From contig JAMKCF010000018.1 in assembly GCA_023634235.1 (NCBI GenBank), positions 11,668,768 to 11,732,767 of the forward strand: a DNA stretch of 64,000 nucleotides, read 5' to 3'. The translations under genes were made by a program, and so were the position numbers. This DNA comes from Pisaster brevispinus (lineage: Eukaryota; Echinodermata; Asteroidea; Forcipulatida; Asteriidae). Below, piece after piece: positions 50,401 through 62,400 of this stretch. The stretch's first letter is position 1. Every line of letters begins with the position of its first letter. Below the pieces are notes generated by a model. It ran no database searches, was not told the origin of the DNA, and saw only the letters and a list, made by a program, of their open reading frames with translations.

Positions 50401-53400
50401 GACAAATAATGCTGCCTGATATTTGGCCAATGTAACTTATACATTAATCTTTTATATACCACACACATAGACCCTTATCATTTGATTGCAGGAACCTGAT
50501 TGAACACGCATCACTTGTCATACTTTATTTTGCCATGTATTTACTGCAGTGACACGTGACGCTCCAACATTTAATATAGGAGTCCTAAAACTAATCGTTC
50601 CCACCCAATTGTCCCAATGAAACAACATTATGTCAGGGAGGACAAAGTTGGTTTCTACATAAAGTCATTTATGTTGTTTAGAAAGTTATTTTAGAATTTT
50701 CAGAGTGTGAGGTGAACAGCTAGTGTCTATGTCTATTTTGTGTTAATTGTGAATTAAAAATGTCAAATGACAAGGATCTATACATGTGTTATATAAACCT
50801 AATACTAAATGCATTTCATTCGTGTACTATCGCAGAATACAGTATAAGCACTCAGTGAAATCTGGCTTTTTAATTTCACCTCATGATTAAATTCTGCGAC
50901 AGTGCACTCATTTGCATCCAATATTTGTATACGATTAGCATGCGTAATGCACAGATCCAACAGTTAATATAATATTTTAGTGCCTTTCATAGTCTTATAA
51001 CTATCCTAAAGCCGTGTTCGCATTGGATTAATGTTTTACCGAGACCGTGGTTAACATTCCAATAGGTGAAACTTACCAGCGTCCGCACTTGGATTATTGA
51101 CGTGGGTAAACTAACCGACACGATCGGTAAAACTAACCGACCAACTTAGGACAGACACAAGAGGGCGCTATTGCCGTGACCTTTGACCGGGATGCATGAC
51201 AGCGAGAGTGCAACCGAACTTCCGTCCGTGTAAATTACATGTGCGTGGGACGTGTAAATACTTACATAATACGTGTACACTACGTGTGGCGCGGCGGGTT
51301 GGGGGACCGGATGTGGCTTTTTACCGGGACGGCTTTTACCCAGATCGCGTTTGCACTGGACTTTTCGGCTCGGTTAAACTGACCTGGTCAATTTAACCGG
51401 GCAGACGTGGGTCGGTTAAACTACCCATTCAGGTCGGGTAAGTTACCTGGGAGGGAAACTTCCTGGGCTGTTCGCATTGGACTTAAAATGATTAAGTTAC
51501 CCATTTGCTCGGTTAGTTTACCCAAAATAAGTCCAATGCGAACAGGGCTTTAGTTTGTAATATTTCTTGCATTACAAATACTGAAGATCTGAACTTCAAT
51601 TTGTCATTAAAGGGAGGGTAATGCTTGGGTAATCACTCCAAAAATTAACGACCATTAAAACTTACTTGGTAAAGAGCACTGGAGAGCTGTTGATTTCATG
51701 AATTATTGTTAGAAATTACCCCTTTGAAGTAATAAAGTTTTAGAGAAAGAGGCAATTGAAAGGCTTCCGGCATGAAGCCTTCATCAGTCATTTGAAAACA
51801 TACAATTCTCTGCAACAAGGGTGTTTTGTTTTTTTAAACTTTGATGACCTAAGCCCAATTTTTGACAGGTTTGCAATTGCATGCATATGTTGAGATACTG
51901 GTCTTTGACAATTACCCAAAGCATACCCTGCCTTGAAGAAGTGATACACACCCTGGGTAGGAATTGAACACATCACAGGATCTTCTGAACCAGGAGGGAT
52001 AGCCAGCTCAATCACCGTGATCTATAACTTAAAGTCCTTCAGTAAGAATTTTAACAAGGTCCACTGAGGGGATTTGATAAAAACAAACTTACTTTCACTT
52101 GTTCTTCTCGCTGACTCAACTCTTTGGTTAATTGTTCTTGTATCCTCTTCTCTTTCTTTGTGGATTTCCTTTTCTTTCTATCACTGGTCGTCTTTGCTTT
52201 TTCAAAATCCCCACTTCTTGGAAATGCTTCATGACCCTCAGAGCGGCTGTACCAGATCTAACCCCAACAATAACAAATAACAAATGAATCAATACAAATG
52301 TTCCAGTCACATTTCAATTTTAAAAAAATTACGTTTTGATCACTTTTTGAACACAATGGATATTAAGATCTTGGTTGCTGGGCCTGGTCACTGGACCCAT
52401 CTTTCTACCGCCATCTGAATGCAGTTACAAAGGATAAACCTGTTTTCGGTTCAGGAATTAATTATATCATTGTTGAAGATCCATTTTGATTAAATGTCAT
52501 TAATAGCCATAATGTATTCTAGTTCTTAATCCCAAACTTATTAGTATGAAAATGACAAGTTACTCAACTGTCCTTCAAAATTTAACTTTGCAAAACAAGA
52601 TAATTGAACAAACAACCAAAAATAAAGCCATCCAAAATGAAGAAAGACAATTTCGAAAGAAAAACTAACAATTCTCTGACCACCAGAGGAGTCTGCTTGT
52701 AGGTTGCTTCACCAATGAAACAGGGGTGGGGCTATAGACCTTACAAGTCTTGCTTGTTTTCAACATTTTGAGGATCTCATTAATTAAACATATGAAGGAA
52801 ACCAAATGGCAGAGTTCCACTGGTCCTATCACGGAATACATGTGACACTTAAGCTGCAATCTCATTGGGTAAATACTTAACCGAGACCATGGGTAACATT
52901 CCTGGTGTCCGCACTTGGCATTTGATAAAGGTAAAACGAAACGATGGTGAAACAAAACGACTGACTGAATATAAACACATGAGAGCGCTACACCATTGAC
53001 CTTTAACTGGATGTGACAAAATAAATGAACTAGCTTGTAAACAATGGTTGAAGAGAAGCACAGCAAATAAAAGTTAAAACAATGCAAGCAATGGGTCGCA
53101 ATTTTTGAGTTCTGTATGCCTCTGCAACAATAACATGAGTTTAAACATCACCAATACATGTCATAGTTCACTTCCGTGTCATGTGATCAAGGCTGTGCAG
53201 CAAATCAGACATATTATTTATTGCTAGTATTCATTACAGGAAACTTCCATTTGAGAATTTCCAAGTCTGGCCAAAAAAACACAGAAACTATACAATCTTT
53301 TCAGTGAGTGAGTGTGTTTACATTGTCATAATACTTGAGTCAACAAACTGAATGGATGAACATTTAATCTGCCTAGGGCAGTCAGCAGCTCAATGGTTTG

Positions 53401-56400
53401 TTCATGATCAAATTCAAAGATTGAAGTCCTCTGTTTGGAAAAGGAAGTACAGTACATGGAGATAACAGGTGTGACTTGGTAAAGACCAAAATGACATGAC
53501 TTTCTTTAATGGAGCTTTCTTGTAATGTACTGGGACTATACCTCTGTCCACACAGGACTTTTTGACTCAGTTAGTTTGACCAGTTTGCCCAATTTCATAG
53601 AGCTGCTTAAGCAGAAAACATTGCTTTAAAACAATTGTCTGCTACGCAGAAATGAGCAGGATACCAGTCACAAATTGTACATGTGACACGCTAGTTTGGC
53701 TGGTAACCTTATTCTGGTAAGCAAACTTTTGTTGTGCTTAGCTGCTTTTTGTGCTTAAGCAGCTCTATGCAATTGGGTGCTGGTTTTACCTGGGCAGAAG
53801 GTGGCCAGTTTAAACTACCCAATGGACTTGGTTCAGTTACCTGGGTGATATTTTCCTGGCCTATTTGCACTGGACTTAAAAATGGTCAAGTTACCCGTTT
53901 GCTCGGTTAGTTTACCCCAAACAGTCCAATACGAACACAACTCAATACGGTCTATAGTGACTGAATAACAATACCTGCTGATTGCCTAATAGTGATACGC
54001 TATCTCTGTCAGTGTCACTGATACAGTCTCCTACAAGAGCATGAGATCTTAATGGTGGCAACTTGCTATCAGGATAGACGGAATTACGGAATCTGACTGG
54101 AGGCGGCTTAGGGAGAGTCCTTGATGCTTGCTTAGGGGTGGATGTTACATGACTAAACAATGGCTCTTCCTGCAACAACATATACCATACATATTTTAGA
54201 TACAAATCTCTGAACATTATGATTATAGTAAAACAGGTCTCATTTCTGAAGGGGTCTGACCAGCCAAGACAACATCACTTTGGTTCATCTATGTACAACA
54301 TTCTGATGACTTATAATAAGCCTTCTCAATGAGTAGATTCTTCTAATGAGAGGCCTCTATACAATAAAGACTAAAACTTGATACTCAAAACTTTAACCTT
54401 TGACCTTTTCACCCATAAAACAAGCCCAACAATCCTTTCTCGAAGAGCAACCACCACCCAAGTTGGTCCAAATGTCACTTTTAACTAAAATTCCCCCCTG
54501 AATTGTACAGATCGAATTTGTTTGATATTCAAAGACATCATTTCAATTTTGCTCTGAAAGAGCATCAAATATGGCATTTAACAGCATTTTAGCAGGAGGT
54601 TAGAGACTTGTAATTTTCCCCACCTTCATGAAGTCTCTCCAGTGGAAAATGAATCAATCGCAAAACCCAACTTGACCTTGGACCCCTCTTTAAATGTGAT
54701 TTTAACTTGTCTTGGCATTTGCAGTTTAGAGCAGAGCTAAATGGATCCAAGAAGTGGACTCTTACCTCCTGTGACATGGATCCATCTGATGCAGTCTTAT
54801 CGTTGTCGCTAACACGTTTCTTTCTTGTCTTTCTCTTTGGTAATGGTGCCTGACTTCCTACTTGATCCTCATTCCTGAGCAAACAACAATCATGTTCCAT
54901 CATTCTATTGTTTTACAGAAAATGTAGTTTCATATCAACTTAACCACTTCACATCGGATGACATATGTAGATGCAAATTCTTTTTGAACAGACTTACGAC
55001 GGACATTTTTTCATGCCAGGAACAACTCTTAAGTTGACTCCAGTTGTTGCTGGCATGCGGACAGCTGACGTTTTTATCCACCCTGACTGCTCAGTGTTTA
55101 GCATGTTGTGGCAGGCACCTATCATGATATGTTTTATTTTACCCCTACAAAGATGACAACAGGTTCTGGAAAACTAACCTTGTCAAAACCCTTTCCAGGG
55201 ATTCTTGTACCCTGATACCAGATCTGTGTTTTGTTGTTATACAAATGTTCCATACAAGAATGGACAGTTTGACACCATTGTTCATCATTATATTCAGTTC
55301 AATGGGAGTAAGTCCCAGTATTCCGAGATTCCAGCATACCATTGCAGATTCTCGGCCGTAGCTCACGGCCGAGGTTCCGTATGATTCACGATGAATGCCT
55401 TCACAATTTTCCCACATGACAACATAAATCATTTTAAAAAATGAGCATCTATGTTGTTTTCTTTTGTCAAGTCAGGGTTTCATTTCGGCAACAATATTTT
55501 CGAAGGAAAATGATTGAAAAAAGTCCCAAAAGATAATACTGAGGGTGAACATGAATAATACTTTAAAATACCAGTGTGAAGTCATTAATGTGAAGTGGAA
55601 CAAATAAACAACAGTAGACATCGGATGGTTTACTCAAGCAACAATGAACATTGAAAGTATTGATAAAGTAAGAGATCCTGTGGCAAATGTTTACAAAGTG
55701 ATTGTTACATCCATTCCCTTAAACAAAACAACAATCGCTAAAACACAATAAACAATGGAAACATTCCTTTGTTCTACTTACTTAGTAGCTTGTCTTTCTC
55801 TACTTCTCTCCTGATGAAGTTTTCCATTGGCAGTCTTCTTGACTGGTAGGCGTTTATCCAATGACGTCTCTTCAACAAACACTTCTCCTTTCTCTATATC
55901 AACACGTAAGCGACCAAACTCAGTAGATGTACATGTGGCTCTTTCCATGGTGTTCTAAAATATCAATGACAAGTTTCAGCTACAATTGACTTTATAGATT
56001 TTTTAATTGATGTAGTTTTCAGATATCAAGTTATATACACTGTACCACAAGGGGAACTGACTGGGTAAATTTTTAAACAATTTGGGGTTGAACAAAAAAA
56101 TTAGTTTTCAGATTTACTAAACTGATGTATCACGATACAAGTTATCATGAATCTAAGAAAACTTGACTGGAGCGGGACTTGAACCAACGACCTCCGGATT
56201 AACGTACCAGCGCTCTACCAACTGAGCTATCCAGCCCTATGTTGGTGGTCTCATTATTAGTCAATATCTTTGTTTGGGATGTGCCAGTCAGAAGCCATAT
56301 AACCATTAGCTGCCGAGTAGCCAGGGATCACACCCAAGATATGTGTTCATAGCTTTTGGGGTAAAACTGTCAACCTCTTTGGATGTAACCCTATCATCTT

Positions 56401-59400
56401 ACCAACTCCATGACTTTGGATTGATGAGCTTTACGATGACATAGACAGATCCAGTAGATGATGAAGCTAATCACAATGATTAGGAGTAATCCACATACAA
56501 CGCTGACTATGATAATCCATACCGAGTAGTCCAGGGCAGGACGAGGTGATGCAAACAGGGTTATACCTGGAGATTTCACCTGCAATCAAGACAATCACAG
56601 TATTCAATATTACTAGTAGTGCATCTAAAAGCAATAAATGAGAGTGGTTTTAAGAGTGAACTGTGGTTATGGTGGTGCTAAAATCACTACTCTATGGTCT
56701 CATGTCAGTTTGCTTTCCAACCATTGATGCTTCAAAGTTGTTTAGATCTTAGATGAAGACTTGGGAACATTTCCATGTTTACTTATTACTATTTTTAAGA
56801 TGCATGTATGATCTTCAATCATAACACAGTATTTCCTCAGAAGGTTAGTTGGGAGATTAGCAAAGGAATCTGCAACAATAGCAGTGATATAAGTCTACTC
56901 CACCAACGTTTGTTTTGTTTTTTGTGTAGGTTTTTTTTAGGGCATGGTAAAATGAAGAACTAGTTCTGAACTTTCTGTAATACAAATAAATAAGAAACAA
57001 AAATCTGATTTTATTTCATAAACAGTGCATTTGAATGCTACCATACAGAAATTGGAAGAAAAACAAATTTCTCAAAAGAGCACAGTAAATGACTGTAATT
57101 GAAGCCAAATTACAACAATTGACACCGAGCTCAAAGATTTTACTAGACAAAGACGAAAAATTAAGTTATAAATACCTCATAACCAAGAATCACTGAGAGA
57201 CGTTGAATTGAAATAACCTCAAATACAGCCAGAGCTTGATCACCCTTGACCACAGAAGTTTCATTGACCACATAGAACTGGTACAACACTTCAGAACCAT
57301 CTCGCGCAACTTGAAATGCCTGAAACAATCAAACATACATGCAACAAAACCAGTCACTTATTACTTTATCTGGAAATCTCCAGATCTTTATCATACAGGC
57401 AAAACCAACTATGGTTTCAAGTGTCATATCCTACTGAAGCAATGGTTTAGATTGTGTCTTAATTTAGCTCCAAAAAACAAAAATGTTGACGAGGTAGAAT
57501 TATTAACATCTGAAACATCAGAACCAAGTGCTAGAGATTTAGCAAATTATAGCTTTTAAATTTAAAGATTTGTTTAACAATTCAACACAACAAGAAACAT
57601 CTCAACAACTTACCACAACCTCTGTTGAATTACTTGGATCAACTGATTGTCGCCTTTGACGGCTATGCACTGTCATATTATTGTTGTTTCTGTCCGAAGG
57701 TATGAGTAGATTCCAAAGTCCAGACTGAATTGCTTGCCAGTTAGCGTTATTGAGATTTTTAAAGATTGAACGTTGATCACTCCCAGCTCCTGATTCTTTA
57801 GTATTATCATATAACCCTTTATCTAGAGCTACCGGAAGCTTCTCGGAATGGGTTATGAAGTCCACATCGTCCCGGTTGCTCCTCTTTCTTCTCTTGCCTC
57901 CTACTGTGCTTAACCCCTCAAGATAAACCACCTCCAGTCTATTTCTGATATCATTCTTGAAAACAGCTGGAGACAAATCGTCTTGGGGAACAATGAGAGT
58001 CATCTGCAGGATGTTTTCAGTGCCCGGAGGAGGGATGGAATATGGGTGATCTACAGTTGGTTTTATGGTTGTAGAAGGTAGTGGAACTACAGGTTGGGGT
58101 GAACTTGTCACCTGAGAGAAAAAAAAGCAGTGGATAGGTAACCAGAATGTTTACAACATTGTTCCACTATGCTCTGCCTTTTAGTCACTCAATATCCAAA
58201 TCTGACAAAAGCCCACAGCATGATAAAACCCCATTCATAATGTAAGGACACTGCCAGAATTTGGGTAAATGCATTGAATATTACATGTTACCTAAGTTGG
58301 CGCAGTTGCTACAACTACATGTATGACATCAGGCATAGTTTGGTAGGGTCATAGATAGGTGATGCTGATTTGTAGGCAAAATTATAAAGAAAGGTACAAT
58401 AAAAGTCCATGTAAAATTGAGTCTCAGCTGAATACAGTGTCTACTTGTTAAGAAAACATAAAAAATGTGTCTCAGTATTTTCACAAGAACATCAAATCCA
58501 TCCAAGTTTCATGCAGTGCTAGCAGGTACCAACCACATCTTTTGGCCGCAGCACTCGCAAACAAACACCAACCCTTAGAAATCTGAGAGACTCAAATTTA
58601 TCAAAACCATAATACTTCAAAGGCAATCCTTTCTCAAAATAGTTTTTACTATCAACAGCTGCAGTGTTTTTAACCAGTAAGTTTTTACTTGTCATTCTTT
58701 TTTGGAGTATTTCCCAATCTATGAACTTTCATGATGGATAGCCATATCATGAACCACCATCATTCCATTATTTCATCCTGTAATCATGATTATCAGACGC
58801 CCACAGGAGAATACAGTTAGTTTTGCACTAAAAACTATATGTACTCATTTCTTACATCCTATCCATACAAAGATTACTTGTTTTATTCTGAAGTGAAGCC
58901 TTGGATTGATAAAAAAAAAAATAATTAATATCCATTGCTATAATTTCTGTAGGTTTTATCCAAACCAGCAGGAATGAAAACCTGATCACTGGTGAAGGTC
59001 AACAAACTTTCTGGTAGAAACTGAAGGTTTGTAACTTCTGCTTGATACGATTCAATGGAAACTAGTCACAAACTAAACACATTAATCATACTTTGGCCGG
59101 AAACTTTCCTCTGCTTTGCAAGAATTTTGTTCTTAGAAAATTTGTAGCTTTATCCACTCAATGAAATTGGCCCAGATCTTTGTTTATTTATGAAAATGCA
59201 ATTTAGAAATGACATTGAGTAAAAGGGTTTGCGTAGGTTGTGTATGCGTAGTTCAATATGTCCTCCCCATCACTTCAGTCCCTACCCGATTGCGTGGGTT
59301 TTCCCTGGAATAATTCTCTGGGGTTTTCCTTCCATGTCTAAAACTTAAACTTCCTTCCTATAGTCCTCTCTACATGGGTTCTTGGCTAGTGTAGTGATTA

Positions 59401-62400
59401 ATTTTGCTCTTTTGAGAGTCCTTGGCTTCACAACCAGAATAAATGGTATTCAAATTAAATGAAATCACTGTGTAAATAACAAAAACAAAAATAACATGTT
59501 ATTCTATAAAGATCATGAAATGTTCAACATTTTCCTTCACATAGCATGCGGAAAGGCTTACCTCAAACCCCAACACTGCACTCATTGCTGCTAGACTCAG
59601 TCTTGAGTATAATTGACTTACTACACTAGGTTCTGAAACAGTTCCATTCTCAACCACATAAAATTCTATCTGTACATTCCTTTGGTCCAGAGGTGACTCT
59701 GCTCTAACAGAATGGGTTACCTACAAACAAAATAAGAAACAATGATGAGATATCCAAGGATCCATAACCAAATTTTCCCCCCAAACTGGCTAACTTTTAA
59801 CCCTGCGTTCCTCCGCAACAGCATTTTTTTTTATTACAAAATTATCTTGGTAAGTTGATACTTCTTTGATAAAATAATTTGCTGATATGTTGATAATCAA
59901 AAAATAACAAACACATCATCATCAGCTGAAAGCTAGTACCATAATTTTTTATAACATCGCCCAAGCTTGAAGCACAAAGATGTACGTATTTGGAAGTTAT
60001 TGAAATTATTAATCAATTTATTGAAGTTACTAAACATGTATGTTTTTAACCCCATGAGTAAAACGCTCTGTTCTAACATCATTGTATATCACACTACTCT
60101 ATCAAAGAGAGACACTTACTTGAATAGTGATTGAAGAATCAGGATCCACTGCTCTTTTACTTCTCTGCACCATTCTGCAATCCTCACCAACCCTGTTTTC
60201 CAGCAATGACCTCCGCTTCCTTCTGGATATTTCCTTTCCAACTAAATATAGTTGCTTCAGACCATTTTCCATTTTCTCGATAAAAGTCTTACTATTTTCT
60301 TCTTCTAATAGATCCACAATAATTTCTAAACGAAGTACCTTACCAGCAGAGACTGATGAACTTGATGTTTTGGGTTCAGAAGCTGATGTTGATTGGACTG
60401 ATTGAGAAGGATCTGCTGTGGTTTTGACAATGTCACTCGATGCAGAGACACTGGTTGCTGTTTCTGTTGTTACTGATTCGGTCACGGCTGAAGTAGTTGC
60501 CAAAACTGCAGTAGTTTCTTTAACAGGAGTTGTTAATAACATTTCAGCAGTGGTAACAGCAGTAGACATCATCTCAGTTGTTACCAAAGCTGGTGTTAAT
60601 TCTGCAGTCGTCGTTTCAACGGTAGTTGATACTGCCATTGGAGTTGAAAAGCCTACATTGGATGTAATCTCTGGTGTTGCTGTAACTGATGTTATTGCTG
60701 CAGATGTTACTCCAACTTCAGTAACAGTGACAGCACTGGATGTGATATCTCGTGTTGTGACTGATGTTTTTATTGAAGTTGTTCCTTCAATCTCAGCAGT
60801 AGTTGGTATGGAAGAATCAGTTAAAATTAAAGTTGAGGACGTGACTTGTGATATCCCTGGTGCACTTGTGAAAGCTGTAGTTGTTTCAACAGATGTTGGT
60901 AAAGCTGAAGAAATTAAAGCATGCGTTGCTGTACTAGAAGAAGTTACAGCATCAGATGTTGTGTTGGGTGTTGTTGCTTCAGTTGCAGTACCTTCTACAG
61001 GAGTAGAGAAAGCTGCACTAGCAGAAGTTACAGCATCAGATGTTGTGTTGGGAGTTGTTGCTTCTGTTGCAGTGCCCTCTACAGGAGTGGAGAATGCTAC
61101 ACTAGTAGACGTTACATTATCAGATGTTGTGTTGGGTGTTGTTGCTTCAGTTGTAGTGCCATCAACAGGAGTGGAGAAAGCTGTACGAGTGAAAGTTACA
61201 GCATCAGATGTTGTGTTGGGTGTTGTTGCTTCAGTTGCAGTGCCTTCAACAGGAGTGGAGAAAGCTGTACTAGTGGAAGTAACAGCATCAGATGTTGTGT
61301 TGGGTGTTGTTGCTTCAGTTGCAGTGCCTTCAACAGGAGTGGAGAAAGCTGTACTAGTGAAAGTTACAGCATCAGATGTTGTGTTGGGAGTTGTTGCTTC
61401 AGTTGAGGTGCCATCATCAGGAGTGGAGATAGCTGTACTAGTGGAAGTAACAGCATCAGATGTTGTGTTGGGTGTTGTTGCTTCAGTTGCAGTGCCTTCA
61501 ACAGAAGTGGAGAAAGCTGTACTAGTGGAATTAACAGCATCAGATGTTGTGTTGGGTGTTGTTGCTTCAGTTGCATTGCCTTCAACAGGAGTGGAGAAAG
61601 CTGTACTAGTAGAAGTAACAGCATCAGATGTTGTGTTGGGTGTTGTTGCTTCAGTTGCAGTGCCTTCAACAGAAGTGGAGAAAGCTGTACTTGTGGAAGT
61701 AACAGCATCAGATGTTGTGTTAGGTGTTGTTGCTTCAGTTGCAGTGCCTTCAACAGAAGTGGAGAAAGCTGTACTTGTGGAAGTTACAGCATCAGATGTT
61801 GTGTTGGGTGTTGCTGCTTCAGTTTCAGTGCCTTCAACAGAAGTGGAGAAAGCTGTACTAGTGGAAGTTACAGCATCAGATGTTGTGTTGGGTGTTGTTG
61901 CTTCAGTTGCAGTGCCTTCAACAGGAGTGGAGAAAGCTGTACTAGTGAAAGTTACAGCATCAGATGTTGTGTTGGGTGTTGTTGCTTCAGTTGCAGTGCC
62001 TTCAACAGAAGTGGAGAAAGCTGTACTAGTGGAATTAACAGCATCAGATGTGGTGTTGGGTGTTGTTGCTTCAGTTGCAGTGCCTTCAACAGAAGTGGAG
62101 AAAGCTGTACTTGTGGAAGTAACAGCATCAGATGTTGTTTTGGGTGTTGTTGCTTCAGTTGCATTGCCTTTAACAGGAGTGGAGAAAGCTGTACTTGTGG
62201 AAGTAACAGCATCAGATGTTGTGTTGGGTGTTGTTGCTTCAGTTGCATTGCCTTCAACAGGAGTGGAGAAAGCTGAACTAGTGAAAGTAACAGCATCAGA
62301 TGTTGTGTTGGGTGTTGTTGCTTCAGTTGCAGTGCCTTCTAAAGGAGTGGAGAAAGCTGTACTAGTGGAAGTAACAGCATCAGATGTTGTGTTGGGTGTT

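Larger units (their letters stand above)
48191..52092 (-). other. 5' part of the 16.5-kb intron E9-E10
   Basis: Non-coding and AT-rich. It holds an (ATTC)n run near 49791-49813 and two MITE-type elements (51006-51553 and 51607-51936). None of the open frames here has domain or splice support. Confidence 0.6.

Noticed and set aside
52666..52731. Possible extra exon between E9 and E8 on the minus strand (HPCFIGEATYKQTPLVVREL)
   Set aside because: An acceptor-like TAG is present, but the better donor (GTTAGT) breaks the phase and the phase-keeping donor (GTTTTT) is poor. The E8-E9 junction works without it.
60921..61406. Plus-strand Cys-rich frame (RCCVGCCCFSCS)
   Set aside because: Antisense of the mucin repeat; the minus-strand frame is continuous and spliced in phase to SEA-like exons.
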